Made by a program: the position numbers and the translations under genes
NCBI RefSeq assembly: GCF_022678485.1
Contig: NZ_JALBYP010000039.1
Span: 1-64,000, forward strand
Origin: Aliiroseovarius sediminis
GTDB taxonomy: Bacteria; Pseudomonadota; Alphaproteobacteria; Rhodobacterales; Rhodobacteraceae
Reading direction: 5' to 3'
DNA: 64,000 bases
The notes under the pieces: model-generated
Told to the model about the DNA's origin: nothing
The model's database searches: none
Seen by the model: the letters and a program-made list of their open reading frames with translations, nothing else
Shown: in pieces, positions 53,152-62,865 of the stretch
Numbering within the stretch: position 1 is the stretch's first letter
How the letters are laid out: the number at the start of each line of letters is the position of its first letter

Positions 53152-54030
53152 TCAGGTATCTTCAGCTGAGCGCGCCTTAAGCCACGTTACGACACTGATG
53201 ACGGTCTCGTTGTTTTTGGCTGTTCGCGGCATGAGGACATAGAAATCACTTCCGCCCACCTCCCAAGCTGCACCAACCTCAACCAAACGTCCTGCCTCAA
53301 GGTCATGAGCCACCAGAAACCGGCTTACCAAGGCCAAACCTTGTCCGGCGATGGCTGCATCGACCGCAAGAGACGTTTGGCTCAGACGAAGGTGCCGAGG
53401 CGACTGGTCCTTTACACCCAAATGCGCAAGATAGCTGGGCCATTGGTTGTGGGTGTCATGGATCTTCGGTTGTTTGGCAAGGGTTGCTGGATAAAGAGGA
53501 GTGTCACCCTTGTCCCCAAACTTCGGCGCGGCGACCGCGATCAGCGATTGCCTGAACAAGAGCGTTACGTCCAGTGATGCGCCAAACGGCGGCGATCCCT
53601 GGCGCACTGCAAGGTCTATCCCGTCGCTTTGGAAGCTGGAAACTCTTTCGGTCGCCACGATCCGCAAATCGATATCCGGGTGTGCTGCGGTGAAGTCCGG
53701 TAGATTGGGGATCAGCCATTTCGCGGCAAAGGTCGGTGTGACACTGATGAGAACTTTTTTCGGCTCTGGTTTCAATTCGGCAGTTGCAGCCCGAAGGTCT
53801 GCGAATACTCCAGTAATTCGGTTGTGATAGCTGCGCCCGACCGGCGTAAATGCCAGGCCCTTCGGTACCCGTTCGAACAAGACCACATCAAGATGCGCTT
53901 CGAGCTGGCGCACCTGTTGCGCAACGGCCCCTTGCGTAACACCCAATTCATCAGCGGCTGAGCGGAAACTTAGGCGGCGGCCTGCTGCATCAAAAGCACG
54001 CAAACTGTTGAGCGGGGGAAGTTCAGTCAT
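53152..54030 (-). CDS. LysR-family regulator (GcvA-like)
   Basis: 292 residues. HTH at 1-60 (LNSLRAFDAAGRRLSFRSAA, ELGVTQGAVAQQVRQLEAHL) and a substrate-binding domain from about 90 with WLIPNLPDFTAAHPDIDLRI, as in GcvA-type members. Divergent from the SDR gene, with a gap of 98 bp that should hold its operator, so it likely regulates that operon. Confidence 0.9.
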   Translation of the reverse strand: MTELPPLNSLRAFDAAGRRLSFRSAADELGVTQGAVAQQVRQLEAHLDVVLFERVPKGLAFTPVGRSYHNRITGVFADLRAATAELKPEPKKVLISVTPTFAAKWLIPNLPDFTAAHPDIDLRIVATERVSSFQSDGIDLAVRQGSPPFGASLDVTLLFRQSLIAVAAPKFGDKGDTPLYPATLAKQPKIHDTHNQWPSYLAHLGVKDQSPRHLRLSQTSLAVDAAIAGQGLALVSRFLVAHDLEAGRLVEVGAAWEVGGSDFYVLMPRTAKNNETVISVVTWLKARSAEDT

Positions 54031-54128
54031 TCTGCAACAGTATTTCTACTGCCATACAACATCAATTCTGAATCGAAGTTTGTTCAAGAAATCATCATAT
54101 TCGGGTCAACCAAGAAAGGATGCTCGAA

Positions 54129-54833
54129 ATGACAGTAGAAAAAGTAGCTCTTATCACGGCCGGCGGAAGCGGCATGGGTGCGGATGCAGCCCGCAAATTG
54201 GCGGACGATGGCTTCAAAGTTGGCATCCTGTCTTCGTCCGGCAAGGGCGAAGCGCTCGGCAACGAACTTGGCGGCTTTGGAGTAACGGGCTCTAATCTTG
54301 ATGGAGAAGCGCTGAACGCATTGGTCGAGGGTGCGAAGGATCGTTGGGGCCGTATTGATGTATTGGTGAACTCTGCCGGTCACGGACCAAAGGGGCCGGT
54401 CCTCGAGATCAGCGACGACGAATGGCATCAAGGAATGGAAGTCTACCTGATGAACGTGATCCGTCCGACAAGGCTGGTCACACCCGTGATGCAGGAGCAT
54501 GGCGGAGGGGCAATCATCAACATCTCAACCTTTGCGGCTTTCGAACCCGACCCGCTTTTTCCAACCTCCGGCGTTTTCCGAGCCGGGCTTGCCGCATTCA
54601 CAAAGCTCTACTCGGACAAGTATGCGCCTGAGAATATCCGCATGAACAACGTCCTTCCGGGCTTCATAGACAGCTTGCCTGAAACCGAAGACCGCAAGGC
54701 GCGTATTCCCATGGGACGCTATGGTTTCGCGTCAGAGGTGTCCTCTCTCATCTCATGGCTCGCGTCGGAAGATGGCAGCTACATGACGGGACAAAACCTG
54801 CGTCTAGACGGAGGATTGACCCGTGCCGTCTGA
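54129..54833 (+). CDS. SDR-family oxidoreductase with altered catalytic site
   Basis: 234 residues; ATG at 54129 with AAGGA upstream (54120 also in frame). Rossmann motif TAGGSGMGADAAR and the NSAGHG motif are present, as is IINIS (catalytic Ser region). Where YxxxK should stand, the sequence reads TSGVFRAGLAAFTK, so the usual Tyr and Lys are replaced. LPGFIDSLPE and GQNLRLDGG follow. Either a divergent active site or a regulatory protein. Substrate unknown. Its end overlaps the next gene. Confidence 0.85.
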   Translation: MTVEKVALITAGGSGMGADAARKLADDGFKVGILSSSGKGEALGNELGGFGVTGSNLDGEALNALVEGAKDRWGRIDVLVNSAGHGPKGPVLEISDDEWHQGMEVYLMNVIRPTRLVTPVMQEHGGGAIINISTFAAFEPDPLFPTSGVFRAGLAAFTKLYSDKYAPENIRMNNVLPGFIDSLPETEDRKARIPMGRYGFASEVSSLISWLASEDGSYMTGQNLRLDGGLTRAV

Positions 54834-55074
54834 TACCTTGGCCCTAGTACAACCGCGCGAGCGCCTTATCTTCGCGGTCAAGTGGGGCGCATCCGCCATT
54901 CAGATCATGGGATACACTGCCACCGGGTTTGGTTGGACACCTTGGAACCTCTACCTGTTTCTCGTCGGTGTCGTGGGGTGGTTCGCCGTCGGTGCACTAT
55001 GGAATGACAAGGCGCTCATGCTCGTCCATCTTGTCGCGCTAGGCGCAATGATTACCGGTATGGTAAGCGGCTAA
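54823..55074 (+). CDS. Small membrane protein, overlaps SDR gene
   Basis: 83 residues from a GTG 11 bp inside the end of the SDR gene. Three hydrophobic stretches (AIQIMGYTATGFGW, NLYLFLVGVVGWFAVGALW, LMLVHLVALGAMITGMV) fit a small three-helix protein like the uncharacterised DUF6552 type. The overlap implies joint expression with the SDR. Confidence 0.7.
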   Translation: MPSDTLALVQPRERLIFAVKWGASAIQIMGYTATGFGWTPWNLYLFLVGVVGWFAVGALWNDKALMLVHLVALGAMITGMVSG

Positions 55075-55260
55075 GATCGAAAGCTGCCATTCGGGGGTCG
55101 CGCAGCATCAGTTCTTTTGGGCTCGAAGCGGACCTGCGGCAGCGCGGCGGGAACGCTCGTTCGGGTTGGACTTTGGCCGTCGCTCCCGGCCCATTCCGGA
55201 CCTTCGACCTCCCCATAAGACGCTGCGGTAGCAGCCCGATTTGCGGTCATTCGCTGCGCT

Positions 55261-55434
55261 GTGCGTCAAACCGGAAAGCCGGACGACAGCCGCGAGGATA
55301 TCCGTCTGGCACCAGACGCGAACTTCTTCAGAGACCGTGAAGCCCAAGAATGGCACGAAACCATGGCGCGCAGAAATGAAAAGCTCGAAGCGCTTCAAGC
55401 GGCAGCGGCAGAGGAACTCCCCATGGAGATCTGA
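55261..55434 (+). pseudogene. Coding remnant, C-terminal piece of unknown plasmid protein
   Basis: A 57-codon frame from GTG ends at 55434 and has strongly coding composition: DIRLAPDANFFRDREAQEWH, then a charged helix (MARRNEKLEALQAAAAEEL). It looks like the C-terminal end of a larger protein cut at its 5' side near 55261. The product is not recognised. The gap 55075-55260 holds GC-rich repeat-like sequence and no gene. Confidence 0.4.
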
Positions 55435-55502
55435 TCCCCTCTTTCTATCTTTCTTCTGGCAGCCCCTTTGGAAAGAAAGACAGAAAGAAACCTCTCTTGG
55501 CG

Positions 55503-56813
55503 TCACACTGAGGCCGGCTCTTTCAGACGAATAACCTGGCCTTGGCGACTTCTAACCGCAAGCATTTCTCCCTCGGATACTCTGACATCAATCCAGCGCT
55601 TGATAGCCCGACGCGCCATGCCCTCATCATCTGGGAAGCTGTCATCGACACGGGCCACAATCTCCTTGCGAAGGCTGCCGCTCTCACCGGCAGCTTTAAG
55701 GTCTGTGTGGATGCTCTCTATCTCGTGGGCGATTGCCTCACATGTCGCCAGTCCATCATGGAGCCTTGGTATGAGGTTTTTATCCAGCTTGAGGAAGTGA
55801 GCACACGCCTGTCCCACGCCTGTGAGATCTCTCTCCTCAAGAAGCACTCGGAGGATACGGCCTATGAGAGCAAGTGGGCCTGTCCAGCTTGGGAAAAATG
55901 ACGACCACTCAAAGATCAAATCATCATTGATGTCATAGTCTAACGGAGGGAGATCAGCATAGGTGAGGCCGAAAGGCTCATCAATCAATGTGGCCTCTCT
56001 TGCCTCAGCACGGGAGACCACATTCCTCATCAGAATCTCAATCTGGCTGATTGCGGGGGAAAAAGCATTCAGGGCTGCATTTGCGGATCCGGCCCGCAGT
56101 GCATCGTCTACAGCAATCCAGGCCTTCCCTATTTCTTTATGAAGGTCTGCGAGCTCCGGATCCTCATTGATTTCATCTCTGAAGGACATGGTCTCGGAAT
56201 ACTCAGGCTCCTCGGCGCGGCCATCCGGCGCCTCCTCGTCGCCAAAAAGGACGATGCGAAACGTTGCATCGTCGGTGGTGATTTGAAGCTCTGCGGACCA
56301 GTAATCATCATCGTTCCGGAAATTCATGAATTTAACGCGGTGAACCCCGAGCAAATGTGGGAAGCTGACACCCAGCCTGATGAGGCCTTCTTCAGGGACG
56401 GTGCCAAATCCGTCTCCTTCTGGAATTTCAGCCTCACCAACCTCCGGCGACCAGGTCAGCCAGATCGGTAAGAGCTCTTTATGGCCCTGCATTCTGATAA
56501 GGAGATTGCCTCTTTGAATGCGGGCAGCCACTACGTCATGAATGCTTCCAAGATCTAAATGGACGCGAGCAGGGTGTGCTGACAGCTTCTGTCGTATAGG
56601 GTCCAGCTTCTCATTAAGAGCAGCCGCCTTCATCTGTTCCACTGCTTCTTCGTCGAATGGATAGATCTCACGTATTGCAGTATATGACTTCCGTCCAACA
56701 CCAGGACATCTCAAGATCTCTACATTGGTCAGCCTGGTGATCTCTTCAGGGTGCAACAGACCCGTTTCCTTCATGACAAGGTCAATGGACCGATTGAGCG
56801 CCTTTTCGTTCAT
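55503..56813 (-). CDS. Unknown protein with alpha-CTD-like helix-hairpin-helix
   Basis: 436 residues from the ATG at 56813 (56855 is also in frame). Near residues 25-50, ITRLTNVEILRCPGVGRKSY looks like the C-terminal domain of RNA polymerase alpha (helix-hairpin-helix). Residues 80-220 are beta-rich with many acidic residues (MNFRNDDDYWSAELQI), and 230-430 helical. No enzymatic motif seen. Convergent with nothing; flanked by a broken ORF and a broken AAA+ gene, with GAAA-repeat tracts on both sides (55468-55488, 56960-56985), so it may be a cargo gene inserted there. Confidence 0.6.
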   Translation of the reverse strand: MNEKALNRSIDLVMKETGLLHPEEITRLTNVEILRCPGVGRKSYTAIREIYPFDEEAVEQMKAAALNEKLDPIRQKLSAHPARVHLDLGSIHDVVAARIQRGNLLIRMQGHKELLPIWLTWSPEVGEAEIPEGDGFGTVPEEGLIRLGVSFPHLLGVHRVKFMNFRNDDDYWSAELQITTDDATFRIVLFGDEEAPDGRAEEPEYSETMSFRDEINEDPELADLHKEIGKAWIAVDDALRAGSANAALNAFSPAISQIEILMRNVVSRAEAREATLIDEPFGLTYADLPPLDYDINDDLIFEWSSFFPSWTGPLALIGRILRVLLEERDLTGVGQACAHFLKLDKNLIPRLHDGLATCEAIAHEIESIHTDLKAAGESGSLRKEIVARVDDSFPDDEGMARRAIKRWIDVRVSEGEMLAVRSRQGQVIRLKEPASV

Positions 56814-56892
56814 GGGTGTTTCTTCTGCTCTCTGGGTGAAATGAATTGGGGGCAATGACAGTTACAGCATCAACACCTTAGGCGACAGCCAG

Positions 56893-57708
56893 TCAATGGG
56901 TTACAAGCATGGCGAGAGCATTTCGGCCATCCGGCCGGCCGACGCAAAGCGCCGGAAGACAGTCTTTTTCTTTCTTTCTTTTGAAGGGTAGGTGGCGAAT
57001 AGAAATTGGCTGGCCTATTTTTGAAGATGCGTTTGTTTTGGCGCCTGCTGTGAAGCCAAAATGACGCAGATCTAACGTTTTTGGTTTTAGCGTTCGCCGC
57101 GCTTCACCAACGTCATTGTCACCGTCTCTGGTGGCGGCAAGGGCATCGATCTCATCGAATAGGTAGACCCCTCGTTGGGTCCTTACTGCTTCGAATATTG
57201 CATTCAGTTTGGAGGCCGTCTCCCCCATGAACTTTGATATCAGCCCGTGCAACAACGCGGAATAAAGTGGGAGCCTTAGCTCACCCGCCAATGCCGAGGC
57301 GCTCATCGTCTTTCCTGTGCCTGGGGGTCCCGCAAGAAGAACACGTTGCCGTGGTGTCAGCCCATGTTTCTCCAAGATGTCGCGTTTGCGGAACTCGACA
57401 ACGAGTTGCTCAAGCTCCGACGACACAGCTTCTGGTAGGATGAGATCATTCAGCCTGGTTTCTGGATAGGCAGCCCCAATGATCGATGCCAATTCGCCCC
57501 GTGGCTTGGCGATCAATGTTGGGGTTGGAGATTGCGACTTTGGCGTCTGCCCCGCTTCAACCCACTGACGAAGCTGTTCGGCCAGACGAGTATGGCCCTT
57601 TTGCTCCTCCGCCGACGCAAGCTGAAGCGCGAGATCGAAGAATCGTTCTTCGTTCCCCTCAACGTGACTCTTCAAGAGTCCAATGAGTTGCTTTGCGGTT
57701 GCCACCAA
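56893..57708 (-). pseudogene. Truncated IetA-like AAA+ ATPase
   Basis: Residues 1-207 match AAA+ ATPases that are paired with a subtilisin-like protease (ietAS type): KPRGELASIIGAAYPETRLN, Walker A LAGPPGTGKTMSASALAG (127-134), MGETASKLNAIF, Walker B GVYLFDEIDAL, and DNDVGEARRTL. The frame then departs at about 57087 into unrelated Lys-rich sequence and ends at 271 residues, without sensor 1, Arg finger or C-terminal lid. No protease gene follows. So the system is a remnant. IetAS was reported for plasmid incompatibility and anti-phage defence. Confidence 0.75.
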
Positions 57709-57942
57709 TCTCGTCTCCCTGTTGAGATCTACCTTAGCCTGTTCAATAAAAATTGCGAATGCGACGTGACGTCATCGATCTGGTTTTTATGGATTGTTGC
57801 AGTCGACGCATACATCATCATGAAAGTACTTTACCAGTGCGCCTGTTGTATGTCCGCTTCCGGACCAGGACAGAGTGATCGCTGCATCCGCAGCGAAAGT
57901 CGGCAATCCGCCCTCCCCGACAAACAGGCGATGTCCGCCACC

Positions 57943-59955
57943 CTATCGCGCAACCAGCCTTTCACCATCCTCCTCTCGCAGCATCGCTTCCATTTCGTCC
58001 AAGCCATCGACTGCAGAGCGCATCTGCGCCTCATCAGCTACGCTCGCAGCTTCAGAATCCACGACGCCGCTGCCAAAATCCATCTCCATCTGGCGCTGTT
58101 CCTCGGCGATGACGGCTTGAACGACAGGCGCGGTCTTCTTTGGAGCGGCGTCGGCTTGGCCTGACGGTTGACCATCGCCAGCCTGGCTCGCCCTCTCCAC
58201 ATCGGCTTCTGTTCCCCCTGGCCCATCCGACGGCGGCGTCATAGGCATGGCGCGCACACTCAGCGGCAGCGTGCCTTGCGCCCCCCCTCCCCCCGGCTCT
58301 GGAAACGGCAATTCACCCGTCTGCGCCGCGTGGATCGCCTTGAACAGCCGGTCGTCAAAATACTGAATCCGCTTTGCACGGACCGGCATCTGCGCATCGA
58401 TGACCATGACGATCTCGTCGAGCGGTAGGCGGCGCGCCTCATCCTCGGGCAGGAGAGAGCTTTCTTCGGTCCGGGTCGACTGGCTGCGCCCTTCAAAGGG
58501 GTTCTTGCCGATAGACTGGGAGCGCGTGATGACGGTCTTCGTGGTCTTGCCGACCGCCTTGCTCAGCTCCTCGACGGTTTTTTCATCGGAGGGCGTCAGG
58601 TAGAGCTTCACGCCCGCATTCCCCTGCAAGGCGCGGCGGGTGTTTTCGCCGTAGATTTCATCGAGGGCGGGGATGGTTTGGGTGACAACGGCGAGGTGAC
58701 CACGATAGGTGCGCAGCGTCTCGATGCTTTCGACCACGATGGGCATTTTGCCGAGACGATTGAACTCGTCGAGCATGATCATCACCGGCCAGGGCTCATC
58801 CGGCCCGGGGTCCTTTTCCTGCATGGCCGAGAGCAGGTCGGAGAAAAACAGCCGGATCAGCGGCGCGAGCGGCTTCACCATCAGCGGCTGGACCACGAGA
58901 TAGACCGAAAAAGGCTTCTTGCGGATAGTCCGGAAGTCAAAGTCCGACACCGCCGTCGCTTCATCGATGGCCGGGTTCTGCCATTGGTCGAGCCCCGAGG
59001 TCATCAGGAGCGAGACATAGGAGGTCAGCGTGTCGTTATTGGTCGAAGCGAGCCGCGTGAAGATCAGCTTGGCCGCCCTGTTGTCGACCTCATGGCCCCG
59101 CGCGAAATACTCCTTCTGCTTATTCCCGCCCGAGGCCGCGATGCGGTAGATCTCGCCCAAGGTGGGACGCTTGCGCTGGAAGGCCAAGAGCCCTGCCGCC
59201 ACGAAGAGATCGATCCCGCCTTTGAGGAGCCCCTGCACCCGGTCATTGTCGCTCTGCAGGAAGAGCGTCGCAAGAAGCTGCAATTCCATCTGCTGGCGCG
59301 CGGGATCTTTCAGTTGATAGATGCGCAGGAGCGGGTTGTAGCGATGCGTGCGCCTGCCCTCCCAATCGGTGGGGGCAAAGCGATAGACCTTGTCGCCTTG
59401 GGCTGCGCGGTGCCGGGCCGTCGCCTCGAAGCATTCGCCCTTCACATCGAGCGTCACGGCAGAGCCCTGCCAGGTCAGCAGGTTCGGAATGACAAAGCCC
59501 GTGGTTTTGCCACGGCCCGTGGGGGCCACGATCAGCGCATGGGGGAAGACCTTGGAGCAAATGTAATTGGCGCGGGAGCCCGGCGGCCCCAGCTTGCCGA
59601 GGATGAACCCGGTGCCCGGCGCCCCGAAGAAGCCATTGGCCTTCATCTCGCGCGCGGTCTGCCAATGGGTCTGGCCAAACCGTGTCAGGGCGGACCCCGA
59701 GAGGGCGAGGCTCAGCATCAGGCCGGCGGCGGCGAAGCTGCCGATGATCAGGTGAATAAGTTGCGCGGCCTCCGGGCGGCGATCGAGGATCGCCATGTAG
59801 TTCTGCGCGATATAAGCAAAGTCGATCTCGGCCCCAAACCCAAGATCCTGGTAGGTCAGCACCGCCGAGGCGATGGTATAACCCATGGCGGCGGTCACCA
59901 GCGTTACCAACAAGACACCGGTCGCGATCCGCGCCTTTCCCATGGGCGCGCTCAA
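57943..59955 (-). CDS. virD4: VirD4/TraG-type coupling protein
   Basis: 670 residues. Two membrane helices near 10-30 and 70-90, then Walker A VAPTGRGKTTGFV near 143, DVKGECFEATA, and Walker B MIMLDEFNRLGKMP near 390. The C-terminal 100 residues are low complexity and acidic. It recruits the relaxase-DNA complex to the VirB channel. The start overlaps the relaxase stop by four bases. It lies about 7 kb from the virB operon on the other strand. Confidence 0.95.
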   Translation of the reverse strand: MSAPMGKARIATGVLLVTLVTAAMGYTIASAVLTYQDLGFGAEIDFAYIAQNYMAILDRRPEAAQLIHLIIGSFAAAGLMLSLALSGSALTRFGQTHWQTAREMKANGFFGAPGTGFILGKLGPPGSRANYICSKVFPHALIVAPTGRGKTTGFVIPNLLTWQGSAVTLDVKGECFEATARHRAAQGDKVYRFAPTDWEGRRTHRYNPLLRIYQLKDPARQQMELQLLATLFLQSDNDRVQGLLKGGIDLFVAAGLLAFQRKRPTLGEIYRIAASGGNKQKEYFARGHEVDNRAAKLIFTRLASTNNDTLTSYVSLLMTSGLDQWQNPAIDEATAVSDFDFRTIRKKPFSVYLVVQPLMVKPLAPLIRLFFSDLLSAMQEKDPGPDEPWPVMIMLDEFNRLGKMPIVVESIETLRTYRGHLAVVTQTIPALDEIYGENTRRALQGNAGVKLYLTPSDEKTVEELSKAVGKTTKTVITRSQSIGKNPFEGRSQSTRTEESSLLPEDEARRLPLDEIVMVIDAQMPVRAKRIQYFDDRLFKAIHAAQTGELPFPEPGGGGAQGTLPLSVRAMPMTPPSDGPGGTEADVERASQAGDGQPSGQADAAPKKTAPVVQAVIAEEQRQMEMDFGSGVVDSEAASVADEAQMRSAVDGLDEMEAMLREEDGERLVAR

Positions 59956-62285
59956 TGGACCTGTCCCCGCTCGGTCTCGCCATCCACATCGCCAATGCGG
60001 TGTTTTTCGTATTCGGTGTCGGCGAGATCATCGACCACCTGGCGCAAGGCCTCCGTGTTGGCCGTCGCTGCATCCGATTGCAGGTAGACCTTGGCGACAT
60101 AAAGCCGGTCGAGGCGGTCCTCGAGAACCTTGTCCAGCGCATCGGCATCGCCGGATGTGAGCCGCTCGAGTTGACGGTCATCCAGCACCCGCGCGATCTC
60201 GTCGCGGAAGGCGTCCCGCTCCGCCTCGGTCTCGAAGGGCGCGGACAGTTCCCCGGCCCGCTCATGGTCCAGGACACGCGCAATCTCGTCTGCGAGGCGG
60301 TCGGCACGATCAGACTGCGATGCAGTTTCACCGCGGGCTGCGAGGATGCCGTCACGCGTGCCAACCCCAAGCCCCTCGCGAATCTCCGTTTCGCGGCGGA
60401 CCTGGTTGATGGCCTCCGTGTCCCGTATCTCCACGACGGCGGCATAGGTCGCGCCAAGCCCGCGGGCGAGGTGGGACGGCATGTCCGGATAGCGCGCGCG
60501 CAAGTCATCCGCGACAGCATCTGCAACGGGCGTGCGGAGGTCGCGTCCCTCCACGATCCGGTCGACCTCGCGGGCGATCTCGCTGGCGCGGGTCGGATCG
60601 GTGATGGTCTCCCTGTAGGGCTCGGATCGGTCGATCACATCGCCAGGCCGTGCGAGCAGGTCCGGGTGTTCCTCGAGATACGCGCGCTGCTCCGTCTCGA
60701 TCCGACGCTCCGCCCGCGAGACCACCTCCCAGTCCCGGTCCTCGATCTGCTGCGCCGTCAGGCCTTCTGCGCGCATCTCCTGACGGATTGTCCCTTCCAT
60801 CGCCCGGACCGCGCCCTCATGATAATGGAACCGCTCGCTGACCGGTTCCGCTTCCATGACGCCATCCCGGCGCAGCACGTTCTCGCGCTCCAAGAGCGTG
60901 CCAAGTTCCACATGCACATCATTGAGTATGTCGCGCGCCTGTTCCAGATCGGCGCGGCGTTCGAGGTTCAGATCGCGCGCCTCGGCCACCTTGGAGAGAT
61001 CATTGGCGATCCATTGATGCTCGAGCGCGGCGCTCGAGGCCCCGGTCTCGATCCGGGCCACCACTTCCGATGTGCTGATCCCGGTGCCCCGTAGTGCGGT
61101 GTCTATGCGCGACCGCAAGTCCGGCTCGGCCAGACGGTCCAGCCGGCTGGTGTCGATGTTCGCCTCGGAATAGATCCCGCCCTCCGAGGGGGTCTCTGAC
61201 AGCGCGGATGATCGCAAACCGAGAGGCTGCATGTGCTGGACCTGCGTCTGGATCTCGATGAGGCGTTTTTCCAGCACCGGACGTTCCGCGTCAGACTTCT
61301 CGGCGATCATGCCCTGCACCCGCGCGAGCTTCTCCGCATAGAGGCTCCTCAGATCCTCGAAACTCTGATCCTCTGCCATATATACATCTCCTGTTCGGTC
61401 CACCTGCCCGCCGCGCGCCAGCACCTCGCCCGCTCGGAACAGCGCCGCGGCAATATCCTCGCGGGCCTCTCTGGAGGCTTCCGCAGCGAGTGAATGGTAG
61501 ACGGTTCTGGTGTTGGCGATCTCCGCCAGCGTCCGGGTCAGGTCGGCCCCCACACGTTCCCGCTCGCGGGGCGCGCGACCCTCTTCTTTCGCGGCGTAGA
61601 TCTCGCTGGTCCGGGCCGGGTAAAGCACGACGCCACGCTCCACCCGCCGCGTGGCTTCCAGCCGCACGCCGTACTTCTCGGCCTCCTCGACCATGGCGAG
61701 CCGGAAGTCGTCATAGTTGAAGCGATGGTTGCGCCCCAGAAAGAAGAACTCGCCTTCCTGCGAGCGACGGTTCAGCACCAGATGCGCATGCGGGTGATCG
61801 CGGTCTTCATGCACTGCGATGATGTAGTCGAAATGCCCCTCGTCGGTCTGGAAAAACCGCTCCGCCACATCAGTCGCGATGTCGCGCACATCCTCGCCGC
61901 GCGTGCCGATGGGGAAGGACATGAGCATGTGGGTGGTCTGTCCGAGCTTGGGCTTGAAGCCCGCATCCCACCGCTTGGCAAAGCGCTCGGTCAGATCCTT
62001 GATGTCACCCGCTTCGAGCTTCGCCTTCCCATCCAGAAACCCGCTACTGTCCACGATATGGGTGGACTTGGTTGTGAGGTAGTCGAGCTGGTTTGCGAGC
62101 TGCGATTTGGTATGCGTACCCCCGCCCCGGATCGCCTTGAAGACCGCTGGCCGATGCCCCGCAGCCGCGCGCACAAGCTGGCTCTGCTTGGCCACATGCA
62201 GCCCTTGCATCGAGCCCCGGACGCGGCTCCAGCCATCCCGAAAGACCTCGCCCGTGACGGCATGGACAGCATCATTCAGCCGCAT
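59952..62285 (-). CDS. VirD2-type relaxase
   Basis: 777 residues from the ATG at 62285. Relaxase domain in the first 250: candidate catalytic Tyr69 in SQLANQLDYLTTKS, motif II region HMLMSFPIGT and the HUH-type triad HEDRDHPHAHLVL near 154. The rest is a long helical, charged region rich in Arg/Glu (about 270-770) that may carry the secretion signal. It nicks at oriT and pilots the strand. Start overlaps the MobC-like gene. Confidence 0.92.
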   Translation of the reverse strand: MRLNDAVHAVTGEVFRDGWSRVRGSMQGLHVAKQSQLVRAAAGHRPAVFKAIRGGGTHTKSQLANQLDYLTTKSTHIVDSSGFLDGKAKLEAGDIKDLTERFAKRWDAGFKPKLGQTTHMLMSFPIGTRGEDVRDIATDVAERFFQTDEGHFDYIIAVHEDRDHPHAHLVLNRRSQEGEFFFLGRNHRFNYDDFRLAMVEEAEKYGVRLEATRRVERGVVLYPARTSEIYAAKEEGRAPRERERVGADLTRTLAEIANTRTVYHSLAAEASREAREDIAAALFRAGEVLARGGQVDRTGDVYMAEDQSFEDLRSLYAEKLARVQGMIAEKSDAERPVLEKRLIEIQTQVQHMQPLGLRSSALSETPSEGGIYSEANIDTSRLDRLAEPDLRSRIDTALRGTGISTSEVVARIETGASSAALEHQWIANDLSKVAEARDLNLERRADLEQARDILNDVHVELGTLLERENVLRRDGVMEAEPVSERFHYHEGAVRAMEGTIRQEMRAEGLTAQQIEDRDWEVVSRAERRIETEQRAYLEEHPDLLARPGDVIDRSEPYRETITDPTRASEIAREVDRIVEGRDLRTPVADAVADDLRARYPDMPSHLARGLGATYAAVVEIRDTEAINQVRRETEIREGLGVGTRDGILAARGETASQSDRADRLADEIARVLDHERAGELSAPFETEAERDAFRDEIARVLDDRQLERLTSGDADALDKVLEDRLDRLYVAKVYLQSDAATANTEALRQVVDDLADTEYEKHRIGDVDGETERGQVH

Positions 62286-62865
62286 GGGCAAACTCCCTCA
62301 GCGCGGCCGTGGCCTGCAACTGCATTGCGTCCCGACGGCGGCGCAGAAGCAGATCGATCTCGTCAGCAGAATCCAGGATGAAACGCGCCAGCCCGCGCAT
62401 CTGTGCAAGGCGCAATTCGGTGAACTCGGCACTCGTGCCGCCCCCTGCCCCCTGCCCCCGCCGGTTGGCCTGCGTCATCTGCTTGGCGATCTGCGCGACC
62501 CCATTGCCGACCTCGTGCAGCGAGGCGCGATAGCGCGCCATCTCAGCCGCCATCTGCGCGTCCGGGACAAACACGCCACCCGCCGCCTGAATGAGCCGCC
62601 GCAACCCCTCGGCCCGGCTCTCGATCCCCGCCTTCGCCAACACCTCGTCGAGCGCCGCCAGCTCCGCAGCCGTGACCTTCACACTGACTGCTGAGACCGG
62701 GATCGCGGCATCGGCCTGGCGCTCGGCATCGGCTTTCAGGACGTAGCGCACGGCCCGCGATGTGACCTCGAAACGCTCGGCCAGCTCGGACGTCGACACA
62801 CCCTCCGCGGCCTCGCGGACGATCTGCATCTTCTCGATCTCTGTCAGGCGTTTTGTTCGGGACAT
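62272..62865 (-). CDS. MobC-like relaxosome protein
   Basis: 197 residues from the ATG at 62865 (a start at 62895 is open but adds unlike residues). N-terminal HTH (LTEIEKMQIVREAAEGVSTSE, LAERFEVTSRAVRYVLKA in two parts) followed by a MobC-type region (SVKVTAAELAALDEVLAKAG and LHEVGNGVAQIAKQMTQANR). It should bind oriT and help the relaxase. It overlaps the relaxase start by 14 bp. Confidence 0.85.
   Translation of the reverse strand: MSRTKRLTEIEKMQIVREAAEGVSTSELAERFEVTSRAVRYVLKADAERQADAAIPVSAVSVKVTAAELAALDEVLAKAGIESRAEGLRRLIQAAGGVFVPDAQMAAEMARYRASLHEVGNGVAQIAKQMTQANRRGQGAGGGTSAEFTELRLAQMRGLARFILDSADEIDLLLRRRRDAMQLQATAALREFAHAAE

Noticed and set aside
58678-61094. Long plus-strand open frames opposite virD4 and the relaxase
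   Set aside because: They mirror the codon structure of the real genes and contain no recognisable domain.
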